DNA of 64,000 nucleotides from contig OX457028.1 of the NCBI GenBank assembly GCA_949752745.1, forward strand, positions 9,608,778 to 9,672,777, read 5' to 3'. Within the stretch, counting starts at the first letter, position 1; each line of letters opens with the position of its first letter. Positions 49,340 through 62,030 of the stretch are shown here, piece after piece. The DNA is from Protula sp. h YS-2021 (Eukaryota; Annelida; Polychaeta; Sabellida; Serpulidae). Both the position numbers and the translations under genes were made by a program. The notes under the pieces were generated by a model that was given only the letters and a program-made list of their open reading frames with translations, was not told the DNA's origin and ran no database searches.

Positions 49340-49575
49340 ATGATGACAAATTTCAATAAAAGGTTTTTAGAACATAAAGAACAAAGGCTTGAAGATGCGC
49401 GTGAAAGAGCAAGTCATGACTTTTGACCCGTTGATAAGCGTCGATTAAAACAGCTATTTATGAGGCTATTCAAAAATACCCAAAGTCTTGAACAAAGAGA
49501 ACATTATCAAAACATTTTAGAAGACTTTAATCACTTTGCTGATGAAAACATCATGAGTATTCAAAGGCACTAAAG
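49340..49575 (+). pseudogene. Decayed coding fragment, unknown family
   Basis: From an ATG near 49340, a lysine/glutamate-rich helical frame (RFLEHKEQRLEDARERA) continues through one TGA to LFKNTQSLEQREHYQNILED and another stop. The composition is protein-like. No family is recognised. Confidence 0.3.
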
Positions 49576-49699
49576 TGGGCTATAAGAAAAAACAATGCAT
49601 TCTTTGAAGAGCATCTAGATGAGAAGAAGAATGATGAAAGCAGCTACAAAAAATGATAAGGATGAGGAAAGTGAGGCGAAACAGAATGAAACAGATTAA

Positions 49700-52689
49700 A
49701 AACAATAGACATGTATGACTGAACTTTGCAAAAAAAGACTTTGCAAATCAACAAATGTAGTAATATTGTTATTGATTTAATGCTGCCTTTGAAGTGCATC
49801 AATGAAACTATTAAATTTATGTCTTGCTTTTGATGTGTAAGCGCAGTTTCAACGTTCTTCACATATGACATCGCAACATTCAGTATTCTCATTAAAGACC
49901 TCCAGGGAGGTCAAGCATCCAGAAATGTCTTCTATGCATTTTACAAACGTCCAGAAATGACATTATACAGCTACTGATATAATGCATTCATTGAGTACTA
50001 GAATTGATGGCTTCTAGGTTTCTAAGATATTTTATTCATAAAAATGAACATTAAGAAAGTAAATACTTCCGACATCCGTCAGATCTTTGATTGGTAGCAG
50101 TTTAGGTTTCATACGATAAATATTTTCCACCTCTAATTCCATGGCGATTTTAACAGTTTTTTCACATGTTATTATATTTGATTCATTATTTGATTTGTTG
50201 AAATAGCATACAAAATATGATGTTTCTATAATTTAATTGGTTTTTTATTCTCAATCGATCGAGATTTATTCCGCATCGATAAGTGGTGAAAAGCAGGGAG
50301 TAGCATGAGAACCCTAGGAATGTCTCCTTTTTCCATGTAAATATTTTCATATCTTAAAAGAGTGTGCTTTCCTATTGGCCGGTATGGATGCGCGCTGTGG
50401 ATCGGCATAACACTCACCGGTGAGGCTGCAGAAAGCAAAACACTTACTGACACCAGACAGAAAGGACTATGCTGTATAGAGAAAATAGCAAGGTAGAAAA
50501 TTGCAAAACTTTGTTAAATAAAATAGAGGAATAAATATAAAATTTTGATGAAGTCTAGTTTTTTATTAAGTTATTAATCTGGCAAGGCAGTAAGGTGGTT
50601 ACTCAAAGAAAAGACCCAGAAATGTGCTTTTAACTAGTAAACATATTTTATCAAATTCATTTATGCCTGAGCTTTGACGATAAGCTGATAGAAATATCTT
50701 TTCCTCTTTTCGCTAAGAAAGAATAGTTTAATGTTGTCAATCAACCTACTACTAACATTCAAAGCCCGTCGTTTTGCTACCCGTTTACGATTCGTTATAT
50801 CCAGTGTTGCGACGCTATTACAATTCTTTTTTCTTCCATCAGTTGTTTGCTTATGAAATATTAATTATTTCTAATGTAGATGCAGTGTTTAGTTCAGGTG
50901 TTCAACCTGGTTCTCAGTTCAACGTAAAGCAGTGCCGATTAACCTTGAGAAAATGCAGATAAATCAGCTCAAAGTCCTCACGGTGTTAATGAGATGAATT
51001 ATTTATGTTCAACTCCATTTGTTTGAAATTTTTCCAAACACCACCTGCACTATTAGTCTTTAATCTCCACCCAGTTTTTTATTGTCTTTTTTTTTTTAAA
51101 GAAAAGTAGTGCCTTCGTTAATTATAATCAATGCCATTTTTGATTTCATACACATGGTATAATACATATAAAAAGTTTCCAAATGTTTTGCTTACACTGT
51201 GGTTATCTATAAAGAGCTATCGCCATTGTTTGTAACTGCACTATATTTTTACAAATACTGAACACCTTACTTTCTTTAATCACCTTATTTTTAGGGTGAG
51301 GTTTCATTTCAGCGCATATACAAAAATGGTTTACGGTAATAATAAATGAACTTCCTGTTTTCATAATTTTTGATGTTTTCATGAAGTTATGGAATTATCA
51401 GAAGTTGGGGAACGAGTTTTCGCAGCTGAGAAGATACTGAAGCATCGAATACGACGGGTTTGATGATGTTATCTTGATTGCTGTCTGCTGAATTAAGAAT
51501 GGGTCACGCAGCTGATATTCTGAGCGATAATATAAAAGCGCTCGGAACATTCACTTAAAAGTCTAATCAGTTATCAGGAGTGAATGCTCATTGTGTGCAT
51601 GTTTCCAAGTGTAACGAACTATTACATCAACCTGTGAATTATTTATATCGTTGTCAAGGTGCGAGTTAAAGTGTGCCAAATCGCTCCGGACATAACAAGC
51701 GGATTGGTGCTTGGAATTTAAGAAAATTACTGTTTTCATTTTAATTCCAAGCATACATACAATCAAAAACATGAATTTTACGTCGAAAGATAATTCGTAC
51801 AAGCTACTAGATATTGATACCATTTATATATATCTTTATATGTATATGTAGATAACCAATTTAATTTTTCATGACCTGATTATCTGAATATGTCCAGTAA
51901 TAGCCTTTTTACTACTGATTTGAAAATTTCTAACAGCTTATTATCCAAATTTTAGGGCCAACATCTGATATTTAGTTTGCCTTTAGGCTTGCATGAGTGT
52001 TTTTATTTTAAACTTTTTACTCTGGCGTGATGGTGACATTTTCGGTGTTCATTTTACCCAGTTGAAAACTGCGTTGCAGATTTACTGGTAATTCATTGTT
52101 ATAACAGGGTTCGCGCTGGGTTCTCAGGAAACTGAGTCAAAAAAGGAAAGTGTGACTCAGTTGGGTCCAGAAAGACTCGGTGGGTTCCGAAAAAGTGAGT
52201 CATTTCGTAAAAAATGCCCAAAAGTGGACAAAAACCCCGCCAACGCGAACCCTGTATAAGTTTTAAACATTATATACTGGATGTGAACTTGTAAAGTTTT
52301 TAGTTCTATGAGATCAAAGAACTGTAACACACGAATTTGGCAAAAACGATCATTTGTATGTGCAAATTTAATTCTTTTGTTTTATCAGTACAGGCTGCAG
52401 TTTAGTCCTGTACGTGTTAGCCCACGCTTATGAACGGTAACTTATATATGGCAAGAATAGCGTACCGTATTGTGAATTGTTAGAAGCGCATTGAATTCAA
52501 GAAGATTTCTAGTGCTACACATGATTACTAAGCGCCTGGATAGTTTATCCAGAACTTTGCTTCTCTATTTCGTCCAAGATAATTTTGAGTGAATCATATC
52601 CACTAAGGATTTAGTACAGTTTACGGCCTCTATTTCACTGCCATTTCCAGTTATTTTTAATTTTTACGCCCTAAGAGTGTGTGACCAAA
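49700..52689. other. Non-coding stretch
   Basis: No exon or transposon protein was seen. It includes the second copy of the ATTTTATTCATAAAAATGA dispersed repeat (50004-50075) and generally AT-rich unique DNA. Confidence 0.45.
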
Positions 52690-53400
52690 AATCATGTAAT
52701 TAGTCTTTGCACGTTTGGGGATAATTTACTGACGCCTAAGGATACATGAAGTTTGTTCAGCTCAGTACTCATACAGTCTGCTAGTATGTTCATGTCATAA
52801 CCATTTTTGAAATTATTTGTATCCTGTACAAACAAAACAAATTTGAGAATCGTGGATACATTACAAATGCCAGTTATGTACATAATGAATAATTATGGTC
52901 ATAAGACGGAACCTTGCGGCATGCCGTAACAAAATTCGAGAAATCGCGACCTGCATTCGCCTATATGAACATATTGTTTGCGGTTCGAACGATAACTGTT
53001 TTCCCATGCATTAGCTATACACCTGATACCATAGTGTTCAGGATTTTGTAGTAATATAGAATGGTCATTATTATCGAAGGCGTTCTTTAGATCAATAAAA
53101 GCGCCTGTGGCAGCCTTTTTGTGGTCTAAGGGCGTGCATATTTCCTCAGTGAGTTCCATTAGGGCTATCGATGTAGAGCGGTTTAACCTAAAATCATACT
53201 CACTGTCATTAAATAATTGTTTTTGTCAATGAAACTTTGCAATCTGATGTCAAATATTTTTTGTAGAATTTTTGAAAACTGAAGTAACAGAGAAACAGGC
53301 CTATAATTAGTAAAAACTATTTCATCGCCTGATTTAAGTAGATTCATTCCTTTGGTGGTTTTCATTTTTTCTGGGAATATACCTGTTCGTAAAGAAAGAT
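52690..53400 (-). pseudogene. LINE reverse-transcriptase remnant
   Basis: Minus-strand pieces in order: LLKSGDEIVFTNYRPVSLL, then AFIDLKNAFDNNDHSILL, a block ending RFLEFCYGMPQGSVL, and ICNVSTILKFVLFVQDT followed by MSTELNKLHVSLGVSKLS. These are reverse-transcriptase motifs of the same general group as above. The catalytic FADD box is changed to FVQD, and stops and frameshifts separate the pieces. Confidence 0.85.
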
Positions 53401-54600
53401 TACATGCATGACATAAAGGTATTAAAATTCTGCAATAACACTTTTAACCATTTACAAATAATTTTGCGATTCATTTTATTTATTTAATATTATTATTTAT
53501 TTTTTTATTTTTTTTTTTTTTTGGGAATTGGGGGTTGGCCGAATTAGGTTGCAACAAAGGTATAAAGAAAGAACAAGAAAATGGAAAAAAATCAAGAAAA
53601 TTCCATTTTTCTAGACACATATTCACAAGTTATCTATAAAATGGGCAAAATAATATGTAAAAGATCGTATGATTGCTTCATAAATTTGAAATGTGCTTAT
53701 TGAAAGAAAATTAAAAATTTGACGTTTGCTGCTATCATACGTCTATTATTTGTCAAAAAAAAAAAAAAAAAAAAGACTGCAGTCGAAACAATACTCAGTC
53801 TGAAGGGTTCGAAAGTATAAATTTGGAATTCTAAGTAACTGTTCTTACGTTTAGGTGCCTGAACTAGTGACCAGTTAGTCACTGGGAGCTACTATCTTAA
53901 TTTCTCAGTATCTCAGGTGCATTAAGTGGATATAGAGGCCTTCCTGTAATTTACAAGGCCTACGTAGCCAAATATATTGGGAAAATCTTCCTGTCCATCT
54001 CATAAAGCCAGTTGTTGTGAGGTGGAGTGGATGTATCCTTCGTGTGTACGTAAATAAAATTTGTCTTTTTTTACGAATTTTCCCTGCTAGTCAACTTTTG
54101 AAAAATTCATTTTTTGCTACCGCCAAAGTTGGCCAAATACTGATTTTTGTGGTCAATTTTCAAATGCCCCTTCTGTTAAGTAATGATCGGATTGCTCTCA
54201 AATTTAGTAAGAATGATTGCCAAATAGGCAGTGAGCACACCGTTTTATGACGATGCTTGTTTTCAATATTTATCATTAAAAATATTGATTTTTAGTGAAT
54301 GTTTATTTTACTGCCAGTGATCCGGGCTGTGTATTCACATCTTGGTACCGCTTTACACAGCTACAAAATATTGGAAAGGTGTCGCAGAGAGCAGTGGTAA
54401 AGTTTGAAAAAATATTTTTAGATCTCCGAGAGGCGGTTGCATGTTTATTTTTAAAACCCGGTGCAGTCATAATAATACCAAGGGAATTCCCATAATCTAG
54501 TGATTAATATAGCCTACAAATAAAATACATTCACAGACATTTTTTTGTGTGTATGTGTTGCCGGGATAACAGGTGAAATCTATTTTTAAACAATGCAATC
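53401..54600. other. Non-coding stretch before the 137-bp repeats
   Basis: AT-rich, with a T-run near 53490-53520 and an A-run near 53755-53775. No gene was recognised. Confidence 0.45.
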
Positions 54601-54609
54601 ACCTATTAT

Positions 54610-55285
54610 TTCACAAACCATAAGACAAAGCGATTTTGACCACTTTTTCGGATTCCCTCCCTGTACAGAGTATGATAAGGGGTTGGTTCGTGATTTGAAC
54701 TTTGAGCTACATTTTCAAGGTCAAAGCTCGCGTGACCTGTGTTATCCCGGCAGCCGTTAGGGATTTTGATTTTGACCTCATTTTTAGGACTACACCTTCT
54801 GCACGAAATTACACAAGGGGTAGTTTTGATATCTGATTTTTGACATAAGATTTTCAAGGTCAAAGGTCACACGGCCTATGGTATCTTGGAAATCGTTAGA
54901 GACAGAGCCAATGTGACCTCATTTTTGGACTCCACCTCGTTCCTCAGCTACATTAAGGATAACCACGTGATCTGAACTTGGACCCACATTTTCGTGGTCA
55001 CAGGTCACGTGACCTGTGTTGTATCGGTAACTATTAGAGATAGAACGATCTTGACCTCATTTTCGAATTCGACACCATTTGCAGAGTAACATAAGGAGAT
55101 ACTTTGTGATCTGAGTGTTGTCTACATTTTCAAGGTCAAAGGTCACGTGGCAACAGTTAGAGCGCTTTTAAACTCGTTTTCGAACTTCATCTGCTGTGCG
55201 GTAACAGTTTTCAGTTTATGTATAATATAAGAACGGACAAATTTTGGCCTTGACCATGGGTCATGTGACCTTTGCAGAAATCTTC
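54610..55285. repeat. 137-bp tandem repeat with AGGTCA motifs
   Basis: About 4.5 degenerate copies. The anchor CATTTTCAAGGTCAAAGGTCA recurs (first 20 bases counted) near 54710, 54850, 54988 and 55126, a spacing of about 137 bp. Two copies contain a perfect direct repeat AGGTCAAAGGTCA (54857-54869 and 55133-55145). Confidence 0.85.
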
Positions 55286-55454
55286 TATATTTGATCTTAA
55301 TGGTGAAAAATATTGCTGTCACATTCAAAACTGAATTTTCTTATCGAGTGTTTAACGGTCCATTTCCAAAGGTGTTAGAAAGTTGACGCTGTCGGTCCTC
55401 AAACTGGTCCTCAAACTGCCCTGCGCTTTTGAGAATCTTACTCATTGTTTCGGC

Positions 55455-55530
55455 TGGTCACAATGACGCTGGTCACAATGACGCTGGTTACAATGACGCT
55501 GGTCACAATGACGCTGGTCACACTGACGCT
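55455..55530. repeat. 15-bp tandem repeat
   Basis: Five copies of GACGCTGGTCACAAT or one-base variants. Confidence 0.9.
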
Positions 55531-55798
55531 CCCAGTCTTCTGTAGCTTTCGCTATTAAAACGCCAGTCGGGGAATTCGCGCTCTCCGAAATTTGCGAGTT
55601 AAAGGTCGGCATTCCCAGAGGCCGCAGAGGGTTGTGTTGTGATCACAGCGTGTTGTTAAAGGCAACAAAAAGCCTAAGTTGAAACTGTGAAACTTGGTCC
55701 GGGTGCACCGAGAAATCCGCTAAAACAGCAGGTCACAGGCGTATTAATTTCTGTGAAGTTCACACTTTTTATTTCTGTATGTGTTGTTTTTGTTACAG

Positions 55799-58566
55799 AA
55801 TAAGACCGAGTATCTCATCAAATGGAAGGGCTGGAGCCCCAAGTAAGCACTCCTGTTTATACTCCACACTGATTCTTGCTTGTTTTCTTGTGGTTACAAG
55901 AAATAGTTCAAGTTCATAGACGGAAGTAGTCGGAGGATTTTTATTTTGAAGAATTGATTTTCAAATTCCACGATATATTCCACGATTTGGCATAGCGTGG
56001 CACGATCTGTAAACTCTATTGTTTTCTTTTGTTTAAGTGTGATGGACACTTGTCAAAGAAAAGGTTGGCTAGTATTTACTTTGATCAAACATTCATAAAA
56101 ATAAATCCAATTAAAAAAGTAACTGCTAAAATAATTTCTATTCCAGATACAACACGTGGGAACCCGAAGAAAATATACTTGACAGGAGATTAATTGAGCA
56201 GTTCAGAGAAAGGTGCGAAATTTAATTTTTAAAATAAAAAAAAAAAGGCATTATTATCGTTTTATAGTAAGAAAGTAAACTTCAGGGTGGCCACCGACCC
56301 TGGAAATCAGGGAAAATGAATCGACCTTTTCCAGTCAGGGAAAACTCAGGGAATTTGGTAATTCCGGCAAATCTCGGGGAAAATTCAGGGAATTTGGTAA
56401 TTCCGGCAAATCTCAGGGAAAACTCAGGGAATTTGGTAATTCCGGCAAATCTCAGGGAAAACTCAGGGAATTTGGTAATTCTGGCAAATCTGAGGGAAAA
56501 CTCAGGGAATTTGGTAATTCCGGCAAATCTCAGGGAAAACTCAGGGAATTTGGTAATTCCGGCAAATCTCAGGAAAAACTCAAGAGAATTTGGTAATTCC
56601 GGGAAATCTTAGGGAAAAACTCAGGGAATTTATTTTTTGGAAAATTCCAGGTTTTCCAGGGTATTTCCACATAAATTTTTCTTTTACAAAGTTGGATAGA
56701 TTTACTAAGAATTTGTTGAAAGTTGTATTTTTCTAAGCGTTTAAGAAAAATAGTGGGATACATAGTCGATGATTATTATTTTTCAACCAAGACATGTAAG
56801 TATTGGAATTCTGAAAACTTGCGCTGTCAGAATTCATTGTATGGAAAATGTGTGGAAAACTCAGGGAAAACACAGGAAATTTCATTTCGGATTCCAGGTG
56901 ACCATCCTGAAGTTGTTAGTTACAAAATCATATTCAAAGGGAAATGATGCGCTTAGAATTCAGTTATGTATTTGCTGTGTAAGTATGAGTTACGGTGATT
57001 AGACAAAGTGTATGTTTGTTACTTGCAGCAAACATGGGACGGGAAAGCGCGGCCCCAAACCGAAGTTCATCAAACAGGCAAGTGACGCGGTTATTGTTCT
57101 CAGCCGCTGTATAGGTGTGAGTACGGCGCGCATTTTCTTTCCGCGTTGACAGTCCATGCACGCGTTGCTGGGACAACTTTAAGCGACAAAGCTTTATTGC
57201 CGATGATGTTGGGGGGGGGGGTTGAAAATCGGACGGTGTAACAGACACGGATTACCTCCTTGCAGCGTTGCTTTCTAAGCTGAGAGCTTTCGAGTCTGAA
57301 CAGTATATTCCGTTCAATTTATTCCATTATTGTCCAGTTTGATGTACAGAGCTTCTCGACTTCTTCAGCTCGAGAATGCACTTCCGAACAAGCCCAAAGT
57401 AAAATATGTGAAAGAAAGATCCGTGTTCTGTTAAGGCATGATCTGTACAATGTTGACTCTCATGTTATTTGGGCCTTGTTTTTGTACACTAAAAAAAAAA
57501 AAAATAACGCGAAAATGTACGCGATAGAAACAATCTACTGAAGATCCCTTTTTTTTTGTTTCAGGAATCTCATAAGAAGAAAAAAATTAATCGTGATAAG
57601 GACAAATCGCACGTGGAGGAATATGATGAGGACACGGAGGAGGAGGTCATGTCTGCGGGGGACACAAGTTTCGACGACACCGCCGTATCAGGAGCAGAAG
57701 CCAGCCAGGAAAAGGCTTCGAAAAGCAGCCTAAGCGGCGCAGACGACAAGACACCGGAAGTGAAGAAAGACAATGGCAGTTCGGCAGAAAATAAACCGGA
57801 AATCAAACAGGAATCGGACGGAAATGAGTCTCATAGTTTAGATGCGCAGGCGCCGAGTAAGAAACCAGCATTTAAAAATAAAAAGCGCATGGGCGGAGTG
57901 CCATCCAAGTTAAAAATCAAGCTGCCACACGCTGGTTTTAAGAAACTGAAGCAGGCCAAACTTCATGTACACCAGCAGAAGATGCTACAGAAACCACGGG
58001 GGCGGCCGCCCAAGGACCAGGCCAAATTACTGGCGCGCCAAAAACTCATGCGCCAGCTGGCCATTGTGAAAGCCACTGGCGTTGTGCACAAAAGACGCGG
58101 TAGGCCCCCGGGCTCGAAAAATAAGGTGAAGAAAATTTCAAAGCTAAGTTTACAAGAGGCAACTAAAACTCCGAAGGCTAGTTCTTCTACGCATGAACCT
58201 TATTCACCGAAAGGAACTATGTCGCCGACGACGCCCACTAGTAAAAAAAGTAGTGCTAAAAAGCAATCGACTTTGCCCAATGGGCATTATTCAAGTGATT
58301 CGGCTCACTCTCCGGGCAGTGCCCATGGCTCTAGTTCACGAATCTCGCCACAGGTGTCGCCAGCGGCGTGCCGGAAAACGCCGGAGAAGCGGTCGCCGAG
58401 TCCGCCACCGCCCGAGCTCGAAATGCGCGCCTTCTGGCGGCCGACGGCGGAGACGAAGCCGCTGCTCGACAACGTGCTCATCACGGACGTGCGCAGCAAC
58501 AGCCTGACGGTGACGATACGCGAGAGCTCCACCGAGACGGGCTTCTTCAAGCAGTGCGACTCGTGA
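55799..58566 (+). CDS. CBX: Polycomb-class chromobox protein (5' exon not found)
   Basis: Exons: 55799-55842 (NKTEYLIKWKGWSPK), 56147-56212 (YNTWEPEENILDRRLIEQF), 57029-57077 (KHGTGKRGPKPKFIKQ) and 57565-58566, with matching phases. The first two are the middle and end of a chromodomain with its aromatic-cage region. The exon for its N-terminal strand (usually ending RKR/RKG) is missing from what I can identify. The long last exon has an acidic Ser-rich part, two AT-hook-like motifs (PRGRPPKDQ, RRGRPPGSK) and a terminal Pc box (AFWRPTAETKPLLDNV, TDVRSNSLTVTIRES). Pc-box proteins bind H3K27me3 and join PRC1 to silence genes. It fits the CBX2/4/6/7/8 ancestor group, and which paralogue cannot be said. 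Intron 3 begins with GC. Confidence 0.92.
56312..56640. repeat. 39-bp minisatellite in CBX intron
   Basis: About seven units of 39 bp built on CTCAGGGAATTTGGTAATTC. The open frame over it is due to the period being divisible by three. Confidence 0.95.
57078..57083 (+). other. Non-canonical GC splice donor
   Basis: CAG|GCAAGT at the end of CBX exon 57029-57077. The next acceptor is TTTGTTTCAG at 57564. Only this donor keeps the frame. Confidence 0.75.
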
Positions 58567-58800
58567 GCGGCTGTCAGACTGTGGCTCGTGTGCAGCTGTC
58601 AGGCTGTGACTCGTGTGAGCAGCTGTCAGGCGTCGTTATGCACGCGTGCGGCTCGTGAACAGCTGTCGGTGTCGTTATTCAAGGAGTAGGACTCGTCAAC
58701 AGCTGTCAGACGTCGTTATTTAAGCAGTGAGATTCGTGAACAGCTGTTAGGCGTCGCTAGTCAAGCAGTGGTACTCGTGAACAGCTGTGAGGCCTGTGAG
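58548..58800. repeat. Minisatellite arising at the CBX stop codon
   Basis: Degenerate units of about 47 bp with TCAAGCAGTG, ACTCGTGA and ACAGCTGTCAG. The first unit contains the last codons and stop of CBX. Later ones lie in the 3' UTR. Confidence 0.8.
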
Positions 58801-59405
58801 ACTTGATCGAATAAGAAATCAAGGAGATGGGTGGGGGGGGGGGGGGGAGGTTGGTTATCTGGGGCTTTTTTTAGGTAACATTTGCAGCCATCGCATCGGA
58901 AGAGTTCTCTCGTTCTTTACTGATTTTTTTTAGCTTGTATTAAGCCAGAGATTCTTTCACACCTGTCCAGGCATTGACCACGAGAAGCTCCAGCAGGTGA
59001 TCTAAAGTCATCAGTCTGATGCAGGAAAACAACTTGGATCACTAAGTAATTATCGAGTTATTCACCCTGTTGGGATTCGTTATGGATTGCATTTCACGGT
59101 GACGTCATTGTTGGTGCATTGTAGACGAGATTCGCTACTGTTTTGTTGTAGCGTTAACAAAAGAGAAACGTCATCAGTGTTGATCGTGTTGATTGTTGAC
59201 ATTAGAGGTTTATATCCAGAATAGCCGTTGATCCTTTAGCAGTTATGTGTTCATTGAAGAGTGTTTTTTTTCTTTTGTTTTTTTTTTTAAGTGATAACAC
59301 AGTCATCTGTCAGAAGGGTTTGGACGGTAGCAGCTGAACGGTAGCAGCTGAGCGGTAGCAGCTGAGGAATCGTCGGTCAGTTGTACATCGAGCTCGTACG
59401 GGCTT

Positions 59406-59445
<40 letters not shown>

Positions 59446-61700
59446 TTCTGCTGTACACTTGATCCTCGCTTTCTGCATATTTTGCATTTTCGCACTTTTC
59501 TGAACCGTGTACGCACATGAGATGCCCACAGATTATGCCACGGTGGGGTTTCCGAAGGGGAGGGCGGGCGGGGGGGGGGGGTTGAGAGACTAAGCCTTGA
59601 GCCACTCACGGTTGTCGGTAGCCCGTGCGGGTGTAATCATTCAGGTGCTATTTTTTATCCGGACCGTTTCTCTAAAACTATTTTGTTTAAAAGTTTGTAG
59701 GGAAAATTCTATGTTGAAAACATGTATGTTGTAGACGCGCATCATCACGGGATGTTTGAAATGGGGCAAAAAATTCACGGATCGACAATGTCAAAATTTG
59801 ATAAATAAAAATTACACATTTTACATCGGGATTTTGTCATTGATAAAAAAAAACTGAACAAATCAGAGTCCTTAAAATGAACAGGGAACAAGGCTGACTG
59901 CTGTGAGAGGTTGGGAGCGGGCGGGGGGGGGGGGGGGGTGAAGAGGTGAGTCTGGACTTTTTTGCGGAATTAACAAGTACAAATTTAAACTCGTATTGAC
60001 GGATTGGACAGCTGGTGGCAAGCTGGTGGTATTTTCGTATACCTACCTGACCATTCTGCAGGCAGTGATCTGTACAACTGTTTGGAGGGGGGGGGGGTGC
60101 ACATCGTGGCACACTGGTTTTGCCATTCTAGTTTATAAAGAAGCAATTGGTTGGTAAATTTCGTAAATTTCGTAGTTTGATTCAGCTTTGCATAAGAATG
60201 TCTCGCCATGCTCCCCTCCAATATATATATATATATACCGGCATTGTGAGGCACTAAACTTTAGCTGTTGTTAAGGTTCATTTCAGTTGCGACACCTGGG
60301 GCAGACGATATTGACGTGTTCGCGCCCAGGGACGCTTCGCAGTGACGGTTTTGATGAAAGATAAAGCCGGGAGGCTTATTGAATTCACTGGGTGGTGGAA
60401 GTGTGGGGAGGGGGGGGGGGGGGTCGCCTGGGACAAGCTTTGCGTACTAGGCATGTGTTCCCTTTATATACCCAGTACTGGATTAAGATGTAAGATTAGC
60501 GTTATTGAATCTGTATTCCACTGATCTTAAAATAGTCACAATTTATGTCTGGCTCCTTGCCATTCCCCTCCCCCCCCCCGCTCCCCCCCCCCCCCCCGCG
60601 TACATGACGGGTGGTTCCTGAGTGATATATCTGCAGAACAAAGTGATGCTTCCCTGCCTCAGCCCGTAGATAGCCTTGACTCCGATCATGTGTCCAGTTC
60701 TACGCCGACATTCCTGGGGGTGGGGTGGGGTGGGGCGGGGGGGTAGAAGGTGGGTGGCTGAGCAAAGAATGAAGGGGCTTCTTGTTAACGCGGTAACAGT
60801 ATTTTGGGGAGGCTTCGTGGCAAGCTTTCGCCCTAAATCGTTAGGGGGCGTCACTGGACATTGTTCTGATGTAACGCAAGATGATTATAACTCATGTTTT
60901 TAGACTGCCAGTTACGCATTTAATTTTAAACTTGAGTTGTTTAAAACCTGTTGGTGTTATATATATATAAGTTATTGAATGACAAGCTGTATATACGCGC
61001 GAAATGTTAACAGTTGGTTTTATCTTCGTAAAATGCAAACAATTGCGTTGGATGTATATCGTAGTTTCAATAACATTAGGTTGGAAAAAACCTTGTGTGT
61101 TTTAATTGTATGCACGGCGGAACAAAATTAAAAGCTCATGTTACAAGTTATTGGTTTCGCATGACGTAGTAATGTGTTTGTTTGTTTGTTTTTTTTTTCT
61201 TCTTTTTTTTTCTTCTTTTTTTTTTATTTTGGTTCTTTTTTTTTTCACCTGAGATGTGTGAGCGTTAAGCTGTTTGCTGTTGGTATATTGCCAATTGACC
61301 GTTTTGTGCACTGCGAGAAAGGTCGCTTCTTGGTGATATGCAGTGAGTTTTTAATGTTAAGAGCGTCAAGAATCAACAGTTAAGAACGGGCGAGGGTGCT
61401 TATGTGTACTGATGTTCAAGTGCACTGGCCGCTCTAACTACGAAAGATGTCAATAAAACGCCAGATTTGTTCGGTTCTGAAGAATTTTTTTTAGTCTCCA
61501 ATTCCTCAAAGATCTGTCGTCCAATACCAAGGATTAATATAGTCCTTTTTACCTCAACAGCCCCCCCCCCTCCCCATCCTCCTCTCCACCCCCCCCCCCC
61601 CCACCCCCATTCGGCATGGATTGGATGCAGAGGGGCACCGTTTGTAATCACGTGTGCACAAATCAATCAAATCAGTCAATAAAAAAGATTCTCAATACCC
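58801..61700. other. CBX 3' UTR and downstream DNA
   Basis: No further gene. Homopolymer G, C and T runs are frequent (58829-58848, 59407-59443, 59921-59938, 60407-60422, 60570-60597). Possible AATAAA-type signals on the plus strand are near 61449 and 61678. The window shows no clear choice of the real poly(A) site. Confidence 0.45.
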
Positions 61701-61719
61701 ACTAGTTTTGAGGCATCTC

Positions 61720-61960
61720 AGTACAGTGGAACCCCAGCAATAGGAGCCACCAGTGGAACCCCAGCAGTAGGAAACACCAGTGGGACCCTAGCAGTGGGAC
61801 TCACCAGTAGGATCCGAGCAGTGGGACCTACCAGTTGAACCCAAGCAATAAGACCCCAGCAATATGAACCAGCAGTAGGACCCTAGCATTAGAACCCACC
61901 GATGGACCCCCAGTAGTAGGGCTCAGTAGTAGGACCCATCAGTGAGACTAGTGGCTCCTA
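61720..61960. repeat. Degenerate minisatellite of about 24 bp
   Basis: Nine to ten units around CCAGCAGTAGGA and CACCAGTGG. Confidence 0.8.
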
Positions 61961-62030
61961 CTGCGTAGGGGTTAGGGCGTTCGCTTGGAAAGCGAGAGGT
62001 TCCGAGTTCAAGCTTTATCCAGAATCCACT
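61953..62030 (+). pseudogene. tRNA-Ser-like (GGA) sequence, probably SINE head
   Basis: A tRNA-like core is visible: GCGTAGGGGTTAGGGCG (A-box/D-arm-like), an anticodon stem-loop TTCGCTTGGAAAGCGAG with 7-base loop and anticodon GGA, and GAGTTCAAGC as a weak T-arm. The acceptor stem does not close. Most likely a tRNA-derived SINE or tRNA pseudogene. A second weaker B-box (AATTCGATCC) lies at 62156. Confidence 0.45.

Noticed and set aside
56316..56612. Repeat protein with N-S-G-N-L-V-I-P-A-N units
   Set aside because: 39-bp intronic minisatellite inside CBX.
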